Of a stretch of DNA of 64,000 nucleotides, positions 36,557 through 48,207 are shown piece after piece. How positions within the stretch are numbered: the first letter of the stretch is position 1; each line of letters opens with the position of its first letter. Both the position numbers and the translations under genes were made by a program. Source of the DNA: Osedax fenrisi (lineage: Eukaryota; Annelida; Polychaeta; Sabellida; Siboglinidae); contig OZ025245.1 in assembly GCA_964019155.1 (NCBI GenBank), positions 5,571,223 through 5,635,222 of the forward strand. Reading direction: 5' to 3'. The notes beneath the pieces were generated by a model. That model did no database searches. It was not told the origin of the DNA and saw only the letters and a program-made list of their open reading frames with translations.

Positions 36557-37195
36557 GAATAAACATGAAAACCGAGCAGGCCATTATATAAAGTATATAT
36601 TTTATTGTATTATTGATTGTTATTCGTTATATAAATTATTTAATTTTTAATATTTCATTAATATAATAATTATTATATACCATGATATAGACAATATTAA
36701 CATTTATAAATATATTAATAATTTATATTTTCATTATTATTATATGTTATAATATAATAAACTTAATATTAATTTTATAAATTAAAGTATAATCCAGATA
36801 AGAATGTATACTGATACTATATTATTTTATAAATTAGGGTATACTAATTGACAATATTAATGCAAAACTTATAATGTACCCTAACAATATTAGGGTACAT
36901 ATTTGATTCATGTGATGTTATTATAGGTGGGGCACTGCATCTATTTGTATAGGTACCCCTATTTATATGGTACCCTAATTGAGGTACGCTGTGGGGTATA
37001 TACTCGGTACCCTAACTCGAGCTATCGCTGTAGTCTAACTGCCGCGTAGATCAGGTGTATTATTGGAATTATACATAGTCGCAGTAAACACCACTTTATT
37101 AGTGAACATTGGCCTATTAACTATATTAGTTTAGATGTTTAAATTGCGTTTGAAGCAATGTAATGTTCGTTCGTGATTACATTTTACAACTAGAT
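36557..37195. other. AT-rich stretch with scattered TACCCTAA motifs
   Basis: No gene. taccctaa or its complement ttagggta recurs at about 36877, 36890, 36970 and 37009, the same motif as the minisatellite at 38350. An inverted pair (gtaccctaacaatattagggtac) at 36876-36898 is a perfect hairpin with a short loop. Confidence 0.55.
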
Positions 37196-37379
37196 TTCAA
37201 TTTTTAAATTTGTTTTTAATTTTTAAGGGAAAAGTATTGCTGAAATACGCACAAAGGGAAGGAATTTGAATCGATGAGTAATGTAAAGGAGGGTAGTATA
37301 TGCTATAAGTGATAGAATATATGCTATAAACGAGGGAATAAGCGTAGTCTGTTGGAGGAATGAATACGAAAATTAGATA

Positions 37380-38345
37380 GGATATCAACTGTGTTGGAAG
37401 GAGATTAAGATGTAAGTGGACATACAGAATTAGATGATTTACATGTAGAATGGAGGGTCATACTAGTAGATGATGTAGGAATAATACTTTAAACCACCAA
37501 CCTTTCCAGTAGATCAGGCAATTTGGAAAAGGGGGAATGCCAGGAAAGTAAGGGGGAGTACAAGGGAAATAGATAATAATAGTATGTTAATAGGGAGATG
37601 TCCTAGGGAAAAGGTAGTAATAAATCGTAGGGTATTGGCATGTTTAATACATTCAGATAGTCAGGTTTGAGTGATATCAGAGGTGATGGTAAAGTCTGTA
37701 TACTTGAGAGTAATACTCGTAAACCCAAAATTTTATTTAAAAACAGCAAATGACACTATTGGACAAGTAATAACAGATATTATATTATGGGTAAGAAGAG
37801 TGAGAAGGTAGGATTCATAGTAACTAAAATTGAGGGATTATTTGTAATAAGTATGAATACTTTACAGACTTATAGGGTTATATCGAGTATTGGATTGGGT
37901 AGGGGAATTAATATAGGACTTAGGGTATAATATGGAATAAATAGTGTTAATATTATAATGAGGAGTTAGAAAATGTAAAAGAATAGAGAAAATGTAAAAG
38001 TTTATATAGGGTGTAAAAATAGAATTTTCAAGGAAAGTATAGAAAAATTAACTTATAAATACGAGTTTATTAGAATGTCATTTAGGTTAACTAAACTCCA
38101 ACTACATTTCAGAGAGTGATATCAAACTTATTTAGATCAGAGATGTATAAATTAATAGTATGTTATTTAGATGATATATTAGTTTATTCTAAGACATGGG
38201 AGGAACATTTAGGACACATTGAAGTTGTAATGATGAGTTTGGAAGAAGCTGGGTTTCAGTTAAGTACTGGGAAATGTAGGATATTCATAAATGAAATAAA
38301 TTGTCTAGGATTTAGAATATCAGTCAAATGGATAGTAACTATTAA
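37380..38345 (+). pseudogene. Second Ty3/gypsy-like gag-pol relic (NC, PR, RT)
   Basis: Plus-strand domains in normal order. At 37444-37476, CRMEGHTSR, a stop and C form a nucleocapsid zinc-knuckle remnant. At 37641-37685, CLIHSDSQV, a stop and VISE correspond to the retropepsin active site, with the catalytic Asp and following Gly each one base away. At 38054-38115, YKYEFIRMSFRLTK fits the RT F-RMPFGL segment. After a one-step frame change, 38116-38345 is open and includes CYLDDILVYS (the YxDD catalytic box), then TWEEHLGHIEVV, LEEAGFQLSTGKCRIF and INCLGFRIS, the RT thumb. RNase H and integrase are absent. The sense strand is strongly purine-rich. This is a different element from the one at 25.5-26.9 kb, which lacks RT. 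Confidence 0.85.
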
Positions 38346-38349
38346 CCAG

Positions 38350-38840
38350 ATATACCCTAATTAGGGTCCATCATGCTAAATATGAATACTTGTACCCTAA
38401 TAAGGTGTATCCTAGCAAATTTAAGCCTTCTGTACCCTAATTTATTATTGATGTTGTACCCTAATTAACTATTGATATTGTACCCTAATTTATTATTGAT
38501 GTTGTATGCCCTAAATTATTCTTGTTTCTGTATCCTAATTAATAACGTTGATGTACCCTAAATTATTATTAATGCTGTACCCCAATTAATATTTATGCTG
38601 TACCCTTAATTATTATTGTTACTGTACGCTAATTTACTATTTATGCTGGACCCTAATTTACTATTGCTGTTGTACCCTAAATAACTAATTATATTGTACC
38701 CTAATTTATTCTTTTTACTGTACCCTACTTTATTAACGATGATGTACCCTACATTATTATTGATGTTGTACCATAATTTACTTGATGCTGGGCCCTAATT
38801 TACTATTTCTGTTATAGTCTAATTATTATTGATGCTGTAT
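38350..38840. repeat. About 24-bp TACCCTAA minisatellite, 18-20 units
   Basis: Degenerate units of the form taccctaattta-ttattgatgtt, with substitutions in nearly every unit. It starts immediately after the gypsy RT fragment. The ccctaa core resembles the animal telomere hexamer but is spaced every 24 bp and never tandem. Confidence 0.9.
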
Positions 38841-38844
38841 ATAG

Positions 38845-39235
38845 AATAACAAAAATATATAGGTAAATTATAATTAGAAGTATTTTATTTAAATACTAAA
38901 TATAATAACAAAGTAATCAAAAGAAAGTATTACATATTAATAAAATAAAAGAAATATACATTATAAATGATACGATAAAAACACGATTAAAATAATGAAT
39001 AGTGGTGTATTACATCTCCTTCTATCACTATAAAATAAACTCCATTTTTCGAAACAATCACAGGAGATTCTTAATTTATATTCTGTAAAATGTAATATAT
39101 AAGTATATATGAATATATATATATATATGTAGTATAGTGGCGTTTACGTATCTACTACTAATCAATTTACTTCGATCTAAATTACTAAAGAAATACGCGT
39201 TTCATTCATTTATTATAATTTCCTCGTAGTAACTG
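38845..39235. other. AT-rich stretch, no gene
   Basis: No open frame or repeat of note apart from a (TA)n run at 39115. Confidence 0.6.
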
Positions 39236-39314
39236 TCGATATCAGGTTATTCGCATACGTCTGCTCGCTTCGACCGCTAGCTCAAAAAAGAAAGTTCACC
39301 TTGGAACAATTCCA

Positions 39315-39812
39315 GATGTCACGCCCACAATATTTTAAGGGGCGTGCCAGATAAATAATAATAATAATACAGTTGGAGTCGGTAGCGCTCCAGAAGCAGG
39401 TCGTATCGTCCCAGCAGCAGCTCGTCGGTCGCAGTCGTCGTCGTGGTCGCAGGGTGAAGATCGGGATACGTGGTGGGGGAAATACGTGGTGACGGAATAC
39501 GTGGTGGGGGAAATACGTGGTGACGGAATACGTGGTGGGGGAAATACGTGGTAACGGAATACGTGGTGGGGGAAATACGTGGTGACGGAATACGTGGTGG
39601 GGGAAATACGTGGTGACGGAATACGTGGTGGGGGAAATACGTGGTGGGACAGTTATACATAAACATTTCAACAAACACTGACAATATCCTAGCGCCATTA
39701 TATATATGTTATGTAACATTCATTCTCACAATCATCCTGCCTTAATACCACACCGCGCCGCCAATCTAATATAAACTCATTTGAACACACACTCATACAA
39801 AATACACTACAT
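39315..39812 (+). mobile_element. GC-richer islet, possible solo LTR
   Basis: The segment starts tgtcacgcccac, carries ggggcgtgcc, then a GC-rich tract (agcagctcgtcggtcgcag), a 31-bp repeat array and ends near ctacatcaca before a (TA)n run. A TG...CA frame and the TGTCACGCCC-like start are reminiscent of some gypsy LTRs, but no target duplication or second copy is visible. Two minus-strand frames (39282-39719 and 39319-39684) are long because the 31-bp repeat lacks stops. Confidence 0.25.
39466..39647. repeat. 31-bp minisatellite, about 6 units
   Basis: Alternating atacgtggtgggggaa and atacgtggtgacgga half-units. Units are nearly identical, with one g to a change near 39553. Confidence 0.95.
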
Positions 39813-39814
39813 CA

Positions 39815-40080
39815 CATATATATATATATATCAGATTATATTGATTAAATATTATTAAAAAAAATAATAAAAATGGCTATATTATATTAAATTGAATTTG
39901 AATGTTATTTTATATATATATCAAATAATATACTATTTCTAGAATTCGAGATCGGGGCTTGTGGGCTAGTGTGATCTTGGGATCGTGGTATGAGAAAATG
40001 AACATACTGCAAAGATATATCGAATGTATTCACGATATACCATAAGTAGTAAATTCACCCTCTACATACTATATAGTGAG
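39815..40080. other. AT-rich spacer, no gene
   Basis: AT-rich with (TA)n at 39815-39830 and a small GC-richer tract at 39950-39990. Nothing recognisable. Confidence 0.6.
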
Positions 40081-40084
40081 CTTG

Positions 40085-43000
40085 TAGTCTTGAGGGCTTG
40101 GAAGATTTGAGGATTGGAGGATGAGAGGATTGAGGATTGGAGGATTGAAGGATTGGAGGATTGGATGATTGGTGGATTGGGGGATTGGGTGGTTGGGGGG
40201 TTGGAGGATTGGGGGATTATGATATTGTGGGATTGCTGCATTAGAGTATTGTGGGATTATGGGATTTTGGAGGATTGTGGGATTGTGGGATTGTGGGATT
40301 GTGGGATTGGAGGATTGTGGGATTGGAGGATTGTGGAATTGTGGGATTTGGGATTGTGGTATTAGAGGGTTATGGGATGGGGGAATTGTGGGATTTGAGG
40401 ATTGGAGGATTGTGGGATTGGAGGATTATAGGATTGTAGGATTGGAGGATTGTGGGATTGGTGTATTGTGGGATTATGGGATTGGAGGATTGTGGGATTG
40501 GAGGATTATGGGATTGTGGGATTGGATGATTATGGGATTGTAGGATTGTAGGATTGTAGGATTGTGGGATTGTAGTATTAGGGTATTGGTGAATTGGGAG
40601 ATTAGGGTATTGGGTGGTTGGGGTATTGTGGTATTGGGGTATTGTGGTATTGGGGGGTTATGGTATTGTGGTATTGGGAGATTGTGGTATTGGGGTATTG
40701 GGGTTTGGGGGTTATGGTATCGGGGACTGTGTTATTGGGGTACTGAGGGGTTGTGGTATAGGGGTATTGTGGTATTGGGGGATTGTGGTGTTGGGTGATT
40801 ATGGTATTGGGTGATTGGTGTATTTGGGTATTGGGGGGTTGAGTGTTTGTGGTATTGGGGGACTGTGGTATTGGGGGGTTGTGGTATTGGGGTATTGGGA
40901 TATTTTGGTATTGGGTGTTGTGTTATTGGGGGGTTGGGGCTTGTGGTTTTGGGGATTGTGGGATTGTAGGATTGGAGGATTGTGGGATTGGAGGATTGGA
41001 GGATTGGAGGATTGGAGGTTTGTAGGATTGTGGGATTGAGGATTGTGGGAGTGTGGGATTGGATGATTGTGGGATTGGAGGATTGGTGGATTTTGGGATT
41101 ATGGGAATGGAGGATTGTGGGATTGTGAGATTTAAGGATTGTGGGATTGTAAGATTGGAGGATTGGAGGATTGTGGGATTGTGGGATTGGAGGGTTGTGG
41201 GATTGTGGGATAGGAGGATTGTGAGATTATGGGATTAGAGTATTGTGGGATTGTGGGATTGTGGGATTTTGGGATTGTGGGATTGTGGGATTGTTGGATT
41301 GTGGGATTATGGTATTGTTTGATTGTGGGATTGTGGGATTGAGGGATTATGGACTTGTGGGATTGTTGGAATGGAGGATTGGTGGATTGGGGGTAGAGGG
41401 ATTGGGGAATTGGTGGGGTTAGACGATTGGGGTATTCGAGGAATGGGGGATTGGGGGGTTGTTGGATTGGAGGATTGGAGAATTGTTGGATTGGAGGATA
41501 ATGGGATTGGAGGATTAGAGGATTAGAGGATTGTAGGATTGGATGATTATGGGATTGTGGAATTGGATGATTGAGGGAATGTGGGATTGGAGGGTTATGG
41601 GATTGTATGATTGTGGGATTTTGGGATTGGAGGATTGGAGAATTGTGGGATTGAAGGATTGTAGGATTGGAAGATTGCGGGATTGCGGAATTGGAGGATT
41701 GCGGGAATGTAGGATTGGAGGATTGTAGCATGTGGAACTGTGGGATTGGAGGATTGGAGTAAATGGGGGATTGGTGGATTGGGAGGTTGGAGAATTGTGG
41801 GATTTGAGGATTGTGGGATTGGAGGATTTAAGGATTGTGGGAGTGGATAATTGGATGGTTGGAGGATTGGAGGATTGTAAAATTGGAGAATTGGAGGATT
41901 GGAGGATTATGGGATTGGAGGATTGGAGAATTATGGGATTGAAGAATTGGAGGATTGTAGGATTGGGGGGATTGAGGATTGGAGGAATGTGGAATTGAGG
42001 AATTGAGGAATTGGGGAATTGTGGAATTGTGGAATTGTGAAATTGAGGAAATGAGGGATTGAGGAAGTGAGGAATTGAGAGAATGAATGATTGGGAGATT
42101 GGGAGGTTGGGATATTGGAATATTGGGAGATTGGGAGATTGAGGAATTGCGGAATTAAGGAATTAAGGCATTGAGCATGATTGAATCCCACAATCTCTCA
42201 ACACCTCAACACCTCAACACCTCAACACCTCAATCCCTTAATAACACAATACAACAACATCACAACCCCCCAATCTCCCAATCATTCATTCTCTCAATTC
42301 CTCACTTCCTCAATCCCTCATTTCCTCAATTCCACAATTCCACAATTCCACAATTCCCCAATTCCTCAATTCCTCAATTCCACATTCCTCCAATCCTCAA
42401 TCCCCCCAATAATACAATCCTCCAATTCTTCAATCCCATAATTCTCCAATCCTCCAATCCCATAATCCTCCAATCCTCCAATTCTCCAATTTTACAATCC
42501 TCCAATCCTCCAACCATCCAATTATCCACTCCCACAATCCTCAAATCCTCCAATCCCACAATCCTCAAATCCCACAATTCTCCAACCTCCCAATCCACCA
42601 ATCCCCCATTTACTCCAATCCTCCAATCCCTCAGTTCCACATCCTACGATCCTCCAATCCTACATTCCCGCAATCCTCCAATTCCGCAATCCCGCAATCT
42701 TCCAATCCTACAATCCTTCAATCCCACAATTCTCCAATCCTCCAATCCCAAAATCCCACAATCATACAATCCCATAACCATCCAATCCCACATTCTCTCA
42801 ATCATCCAATTCCACAATCCCATAATCATCCAATCCTACAATCCTCTAATCCTCTAATCCTCCAATCCCATTATCCTCCAATCCAACAATTCTCCAATCC
42901 TCCAATCCAACAACCCCCCAATCCCCCATTCCTCGAATACCCCAATCGTCTAACCCCACCAATTTCCCAATCCCTCTACCCCCAATCCACCAATTCTCCA

Positions 43001-44230
43001 TTCCAACAATCCCACAAGTCCATAATCCCTCAATCCCACAATCCCACAATCAAACAATACCATAATCCCACAATCCAACAATCCCACAATCCCACAATCC
43101 CAAAATCCCACAATCCCACAATCCCACAATACTCTAATCCCATAATCTCACAATCCTCCTATCCCACAATCCCACAATCCTCCAATCCCACAATCCCACA
43201 ATCCTCCAATCCTCCAATCCTACAATCCCACAATCCTTAAATCTCACAATTCCACAATCCTCCATTCCCATAATCCCACAATCCACCAATCCTCCAATCC
43301 CACAATCATCCAATCCCACAATCCCACAATCCTCAATCCCACAATCCTACAAACCTCCAATCCTCCAATCCTCCAATCCCACAATTCTCCAATCCTACAA
43401 TCCCATAATCCCCAAAACCACAAGCCCCAACCCCCCAATAACACAACACCCAATACCAAAACATCCCAATACCCCAATACCACAACCCCCCAATACCACA
43501 GTCCCCCAATACCACAACCACTCAACCCCCCAATACCGAAATACACCAATCACCCAATACCACAATCACCCAACACCACAATCCCCCAATACCACAATAC
43601 CCCTATACCACAACCCCTCAGTACCCCAATAACACAGTCCCCGATACCATAACCCCCAAACCCCAATACCCCAATACCACAATCTCCCAATACCACAATA
43701 CCATAACCCCCCAATACCACAATACCCCAATACCACAATACCCCAACCACCCAATACCTTAATCTCCCAATTCACCAATACCCTAATACTACAATTCCAC
43801 TCTCCCCCAATACCACAACCCCCAATACCACAATAAAACAACCCCCCAATACCACAATCCCCCAATACCACAATACTCCAACCCCCCAATACCCCAATAC
43901 CATACTCCCCAATACCACAATACCATACTCCCCCAATACCACAATATCCCAACCCCCCAATACCACAACCCCCCAATTCCAAACTCCCCCAATACCGCAA
44001 CCCCCCAATACCGCAACCCTCTAATACCACGCTCCCCCAATACCACACTCCCCCAATACCACAATACCACAATACCCCAATACCCCAACCACAATACCCC
44101 AATACCGCAATACCCCAATACCAAAATCCCCCATTCCCCCATTCCTCCAACAACCCAACCCCCCAACCACCCAATTCCCCAACCCCCCAATACCCCCAAT
44201 ACAACAATCCCCCTACCCCCCAATACCACT
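40085..44230. repeat. 10-bp minisatellite forming a giant palindrome
   Basis: From 40085 to about 42180 the plus strand is a G/T-rich array of 9-10 bp units such as ggattgtggg, ggattggagg and ggtattgggg. From about 42188 to 44230 it is the complementary C/A-rich array. 40570-42106 and 42262-43797 are inverted copies: ggtattggtgaattgggaga at 40582 pairs with tctcccaattcaccaatacc at 43763, and landmarks on both sides map to one centre near 42183. The spacer is about 155 bp. The outer flanks (40085-40570 and 43797-44230) are the same repeat type but not inverted copies of each other. Arms differ by scattered substitutions. The numerous GGLWDW-like and NPTIPQ-like open frames exist because 10-bp units shift frame without making stops. 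They are not genes. Confidence 0.95.
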
Positions 44231-44232
44231 AG

Positions 44233-44545
44233 TATACCCAGAGAGTCGCATTTAAAAAAACCTGATTACAACATTATTATATACGGTTATTATATGATCG
44301 TTATTATAAAAGGAGCGTATTCTCTAGATTAATTATATATTTGCGATCAATTTTATTTAATTAATCTACAATTATTTACATATTATATCCCTACTTATAT
44401 AGATATATTAAAAATTAAATCTGCGAGAGATTATTGGTATATAAATCGTAGTAATATGTTACTTTAATAACTATTAATATAATTAGAATATTAAATTATA
44501 AACAGATATAAAATATTTATAAAATACTATTACTACTATACCCAG
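44233..44545 (-). repeat. Inverted copy of the 54-64 kb tandem unit
   Basis: The reverse complement reads tagtattttataaatatttt, ttaatattctaattatatta, caataatctctcgcagattt, aattaatctagagaatac and aggtttttttaaatgcgact, then ctctgggtata. That is the order of the long units at 54918-63617 with an internal deletion. A second terminus-like tatacccagatattcgc lies at 44536. Confidence 0.8.
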
Positions 44546-44595
44546 ATATTCGCTTTTCAAAAAAAAACTTGATAACCCATAGTGGTGGGTTATTT

Positions 44596-44715
44596 CATTT
44601 AGTAATAACAATAACAGTAATAGTAATAGTAATAGTAATAGTAATAGTAATAGTAATAGTAATAGTAATATTAAATGTAATAGTAATAGTAATACTAATA
44701 GTAATACTAATTACA
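44596..44715. repeat. (TAATAG)n hexamer tract
   Basis: About 18 units of taatag with a few variants (aataac, taatac), between the two inverted unit copies. Confidence 0.95.
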
Positions 44716-44723
44716 TAATATAT

Positions 44724-44752
<29 letters not shown>

Positions 44753-44754
<2 letters not shown>

Positions 44755-44905
44755 GGGGAATTATGTCTAATACGGGCCAGTGTGTAATACGGGCCACTGC
44801 GATATCTCAGTAACTATTGTTCAAATCAAAAAAAAATATATACAAGATTTATTTAGTATCACATTTCTATTAATAAGGGGTGTTTTTTATTTTAATATTT
44901 GCATT
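44753..44905 (+). mobile_element. TATAGGGG-type transposon end, copy 1
   Basis: After (TA)n, tataggggaattatgtctaa is followed by two tacgggcca motifs and gcgatatctcagtaac. A second, diverged copy at 48974-49150 shares this start and then atcaaaaaaatatatacaag-like sequence and tttctattaataa. Shared starts after TATA and abrupt left boundaries point to a transposon family end. No open frame. Confidence 0.5.
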
Positions 44906-45115
44906 TATATTTTATATCTGTTTATAATTTAATATTCTAATTATATTATTAGTTATTAAAGTAACATATTATTACGATTTATATACCAATAATCTCTCGC
45001 AAATTTAATTTTAAATATTTATAAATAAGTAGGGATATAATATGTAAATAATTATAGATTAATTAAATAAAATTGATCGCAAATATATAATTAATCTAGA
45101 GAATATATATTTATA
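44885..45115 (+). repeat. Direct-orientation fragment of the 54-64 kb unit
   Basis: Contains ttttatatctgtttataatt, taatattctaattatattat, caataatctctcgcaaattt and attaatctagagaat, the same as the complement of 44290-44530. The two copies form an inverted pair with arms of about 230 bp around the hexamer tract and the TATAGGGG end. Confidence 0.85.
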
Positions 45116-45299
45116 TATATATATATTAATATATTAATTTATTATATATATTGAAACTACACATTAAATTAATATAATTGGTATTTGTAAACTTGTTTTT
45201 ATATAGTTTTGATCTAGTATTAGATTTAATGATATACTGAAAATTATAAATAATCTAATATAATATAGATTAAGTTCAATATATAGCTTAATATGTTAT

Positions 45300-45865
45300 A
45301 TCAATAAATTAATTTATCCAAGTAGATGCAGTATTTAATGCAATTGTCCAGGATAATGCCATGTATTACAATTAATTATATTCAGTTATAACTGTATAAT
45401 TAAACTAATATTAACTACAAACTAACCAATACGACGTACAGTGTACACTCCGGTATATACTATGTGATATGGTTCTGTGGGTATCACGTGAGAAGGAGTA
45501 ATGTCCAGTTAAGAAGTGTAGAAGAATCTAAAAATAGAATATATGACAGAGGACACGATGTTAACATCGAGGAGTTTTGCGGTAATATAACGATTTCGTA
45601 TGTTTATATAGCATGGACCGTTGTGGCTGAAGTCATACTATTGGTTAATAATATCTTGAGTGACATCCGAAATTCATATTGTCATTGTTATTTATACGCG
45701 CTAGTCGAGAATATCAATATAAAAAAAGTTTCTTTGTATCGATTGTCACGACACAACACCAAACAATATGGCGCTATAGTTACGGTCAGATATGTGAACG
45801 CCTTTGTTTTGACAATTGTATGACGTAACACCATCGATATAAAGAAAGTGGATAAGCAATTGACG
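45300..45865. repeat. Long inverted repeat, left arm
   Basis: Pairs with about 47310-47840 in inverted orientation, roughly 80% identical overall. The stretch acgcgctagtcgagaatatc through tatggcgctatagttacggt is nearly perfect in both. A 120-codon open frame (45464-45823) lies in this arm, but the partner arm has stops and indels in that frame and no known motif is seen, so I do not call a gene. The inner edge (45835-45862) makes another inverted pair with 46283-46315. Confidence 0.85.
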
Positions 45866-46282
45866 CACGCAATGCATGTAAAAGATAGACACGTGAATGA
45901 CACTTTTATCGATAAATTTACAAAATGGTATCAGTTATTTTGATTGGATATTAGTCATATTATATATGTCAAATATCAAAACAGTAGTCTTTTCGTCGAA
46001 ATAGATTTAAGTGACTTCTATCTATATCAATGGATTTAAATTATAAATATCAATAAAATAGTATTATATCTTCAATTTAAATACACAAAATTACGAGGAA
46101 TGTTGATATTATGTATTTTAAATATATAATTTTATTTTTAGTATAGATAGTACATTAAAATTGGTAGTGATTATCAATATATATATATGATAAATACATA
46201 TTATTATAAATAAAAAGTAGTGGGCCAGATAGTGGGTTTCGACTGTAGCGCTCGTAGCGGATAGTGCCATAGACTACATTCA

Positions 46283-46395
46283 ATTGCTTATCCACTTTCT
46301 TTATATCGATGCGTAACACATATAACAATGAGTACGTAATATTAACTAAGATATATTTAGAATATATTATGTAATCGTATAACGTAATAGTAATA
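46283..46395. repeat. Nested inverted-repeat segment
   Basis: caattgcttatccactttct followed by ttatatcgatg is the complement of 45835-45862. The next part (cacatataacaatgagtacg, taatattaacta) is the complement of 47250-47326. The locus therefore shares pieces with both arms. Confidence 0.85.
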
Positions 46396-46445
46396 GTTAT
46401 ATTAATATTTAAATGCATTTCCTCCCGATAGATAAATCGATATAG

Positions 46446-46649
<204 letters not shown>

Positions 46650-46697
46650 TAAATATATGTTTAAATGTATGTTTTTACAAAATATTACTGTAAATGT

Positions 46698-46730
46698 CCT
46701 GATCAGTATCATATTATACTACTGATCAGG
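46698..46730. other. Perfect 11-bp-stem hairpin
   Basis: cctgatcagta at 46698-46708 and its exact complement tactgatcagg at 46720-46730 are separated by an 11-base AT-rich loop. It lies midway between the long inverted arms. Confidence 0.85.
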
Positions 46731-46734
46731 GTAT

Positions 46735-47245
46735 CTACAGGATAATGTAAGTAAAGTTTTGCATTGATATTTGATCTATATTTTTAATATTACTGTAAAT
46801 ATACTTTTAAGTAGCATCATAGTAAATATATACTGTTCAGTGTGTTATAATGATAAATTATGATATTAAAACGGAGTTCATCTAAGAAATTAGAAGATTA
46901 TAGTAAATTAAGAAAATAGTCGGGTTGTTTGTTGGCCATTGCTATTAATACGTGTCGTACTATAGCTACTATATATTGTCAGTACATATGTGTGCGCAAG
47001 TATATATGTATTTATATGTATGTATATATATATATAGGTAATGACCCTACTAATTATCATATATAATATTATAATTATTTATTATATATTTTAAATAATT
47101 TAAGAATTATTTTAAGATATTACTTATATATTGTATTGATCATTCGTATACGAATCATATATGATATATTGTATATGGTTAATAAATACTGTAGGATATA
47201 TACTTAAATTGTATTAATAAGTTAAATATGCAATTTTAATAAACA
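46735..47245. other. AT-rich spacer between inverted arms, no gene
   Basis: No coding motif. A small GC-richer patch (46919-46965) has closed frames. Confidence 0.55.
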
Positions 47246-47249
47246 TATA

Positions 47250-47840
47250 CTTTATACGATTACATAATATGTTCTAAATATAGTTTAGTTAATATTACGT
47301 ACTCATTGTTATATGTGTTACGTCATACAAGTCGTCAAAACAAAGGCGTTCACATAACTGACCGTAACTATAGCGCCATATTGTTTGGTGTTGTGTCGTG
47401 ACAATCGATACAAAGAAACTTTTTTTATATTGATATTCTCGACTAGCGCGTATAATTAACAGCGACAATAGGAATCTAGGCCCTCACTCAAGAACGTATA
47501 ACCAATAGCGTCGCTTCAGCTTCGATGATTCCACGCTAATGTTTATATAAGCATACGAATTCGTTATATCACTGCAATATCCACTAGCCGTTAACATAGT
47601 ATCATCTATCCTATATTCTAGTTGTGGCTTTCTTCTTCACTTCCTAACTGGACATAACTGCCTTCTCACGTCATCCTCACACAACCGTATAACACAGTAT
47701 TTACCTGAGTGTACGTCTTATTGGTTAGTTTTTTGTATACATTAGTTTAGTTATAACTGCATATAATTAATTATAATACATGTTCTTATTGCATTTGCAT
47801 TATGCAATTCATATACTTGAATAATTATATTATTTATAGT
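47250..47840. repeat. Long inverted repeat, right arm
   Basis: Reverse complement of 45300-45865 plus 46313-46395. Both arms end outward in caagta-atg and ctaaccaata phrases. The total span with spacer is about 2.5 kb. Long inverted arms around a short AT-rich core resemble foldback or Mutator-type non-autonomous elements, but no target duplication is visible. Confidence 0.85.
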
Positions 47841-47872
47841 TATATTAGTAGTATTAAAAATTATAGTTGTAG

Positions 47873-47961
47873 TAGTAGTAGTAGTAGCAGTAGTAGTAGT
47901 AGTAGTAGCAGTAGTAGTAGTAGTAGTAGTAGTAGTAAATGTAAATGTAAATGTAAATGTA
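47873..47961. repeat. (TAG)n/(TGTAAA)n, LINE 3' tail side
   Basis: About 22 TAG units with two TAGCAG interruptions, followed by four or five gtaaat units. Read on the minus strand this is the tail downstream of the LINE coding region: (ATTTAC)n then (TAC)n. Confidence 0.95.
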
Positions 47962-48207
47962 AATAGTTTATTATACACTGCATTAATGTTTTATAAACAT
48001 TCTTAGAGTGTGAACGAACAAATTAAACAGAACAAATATTACTAATAGTTTTTAGCATTTAAAAACATAACATGATAACTATATACATACATATATGTGT
48101 ATATAAATATATAAACGTATATAAATAAATATACATAAATATACAGATACATACAATACTTTCGTATATGTTATAAACTTTATAATATTATTATAAAAGT
48201 ATTACAA

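Noticed and set aside
38350..38840. Interstitial telomere from ccctaa motifs
   Set aside because: The hexamer is never tandem; it recurs once per degenerate 24-bp unit.
39282..39719. Two overlapping minus frames with HHVFPPPRI repeats
   Set aside because: They are the 31-bp minisatellite read in two frames.
40114..44229. Many open frames encoding GGLWDW-like or NPTIPQSSN-like repeat proteins
   Set aside because: A 10-bp unit shifts frame each time and lacks stops on both strands, so long frames are automatic. No start context, no non-repeat domain.
45464..45823. 119-codon plus-strand frame in the left inverted arm
   Set aside because: The partner arm breaks the same frame with a stop and indels, no motif is recognised, and the best-conserved part extends beyond the frame.
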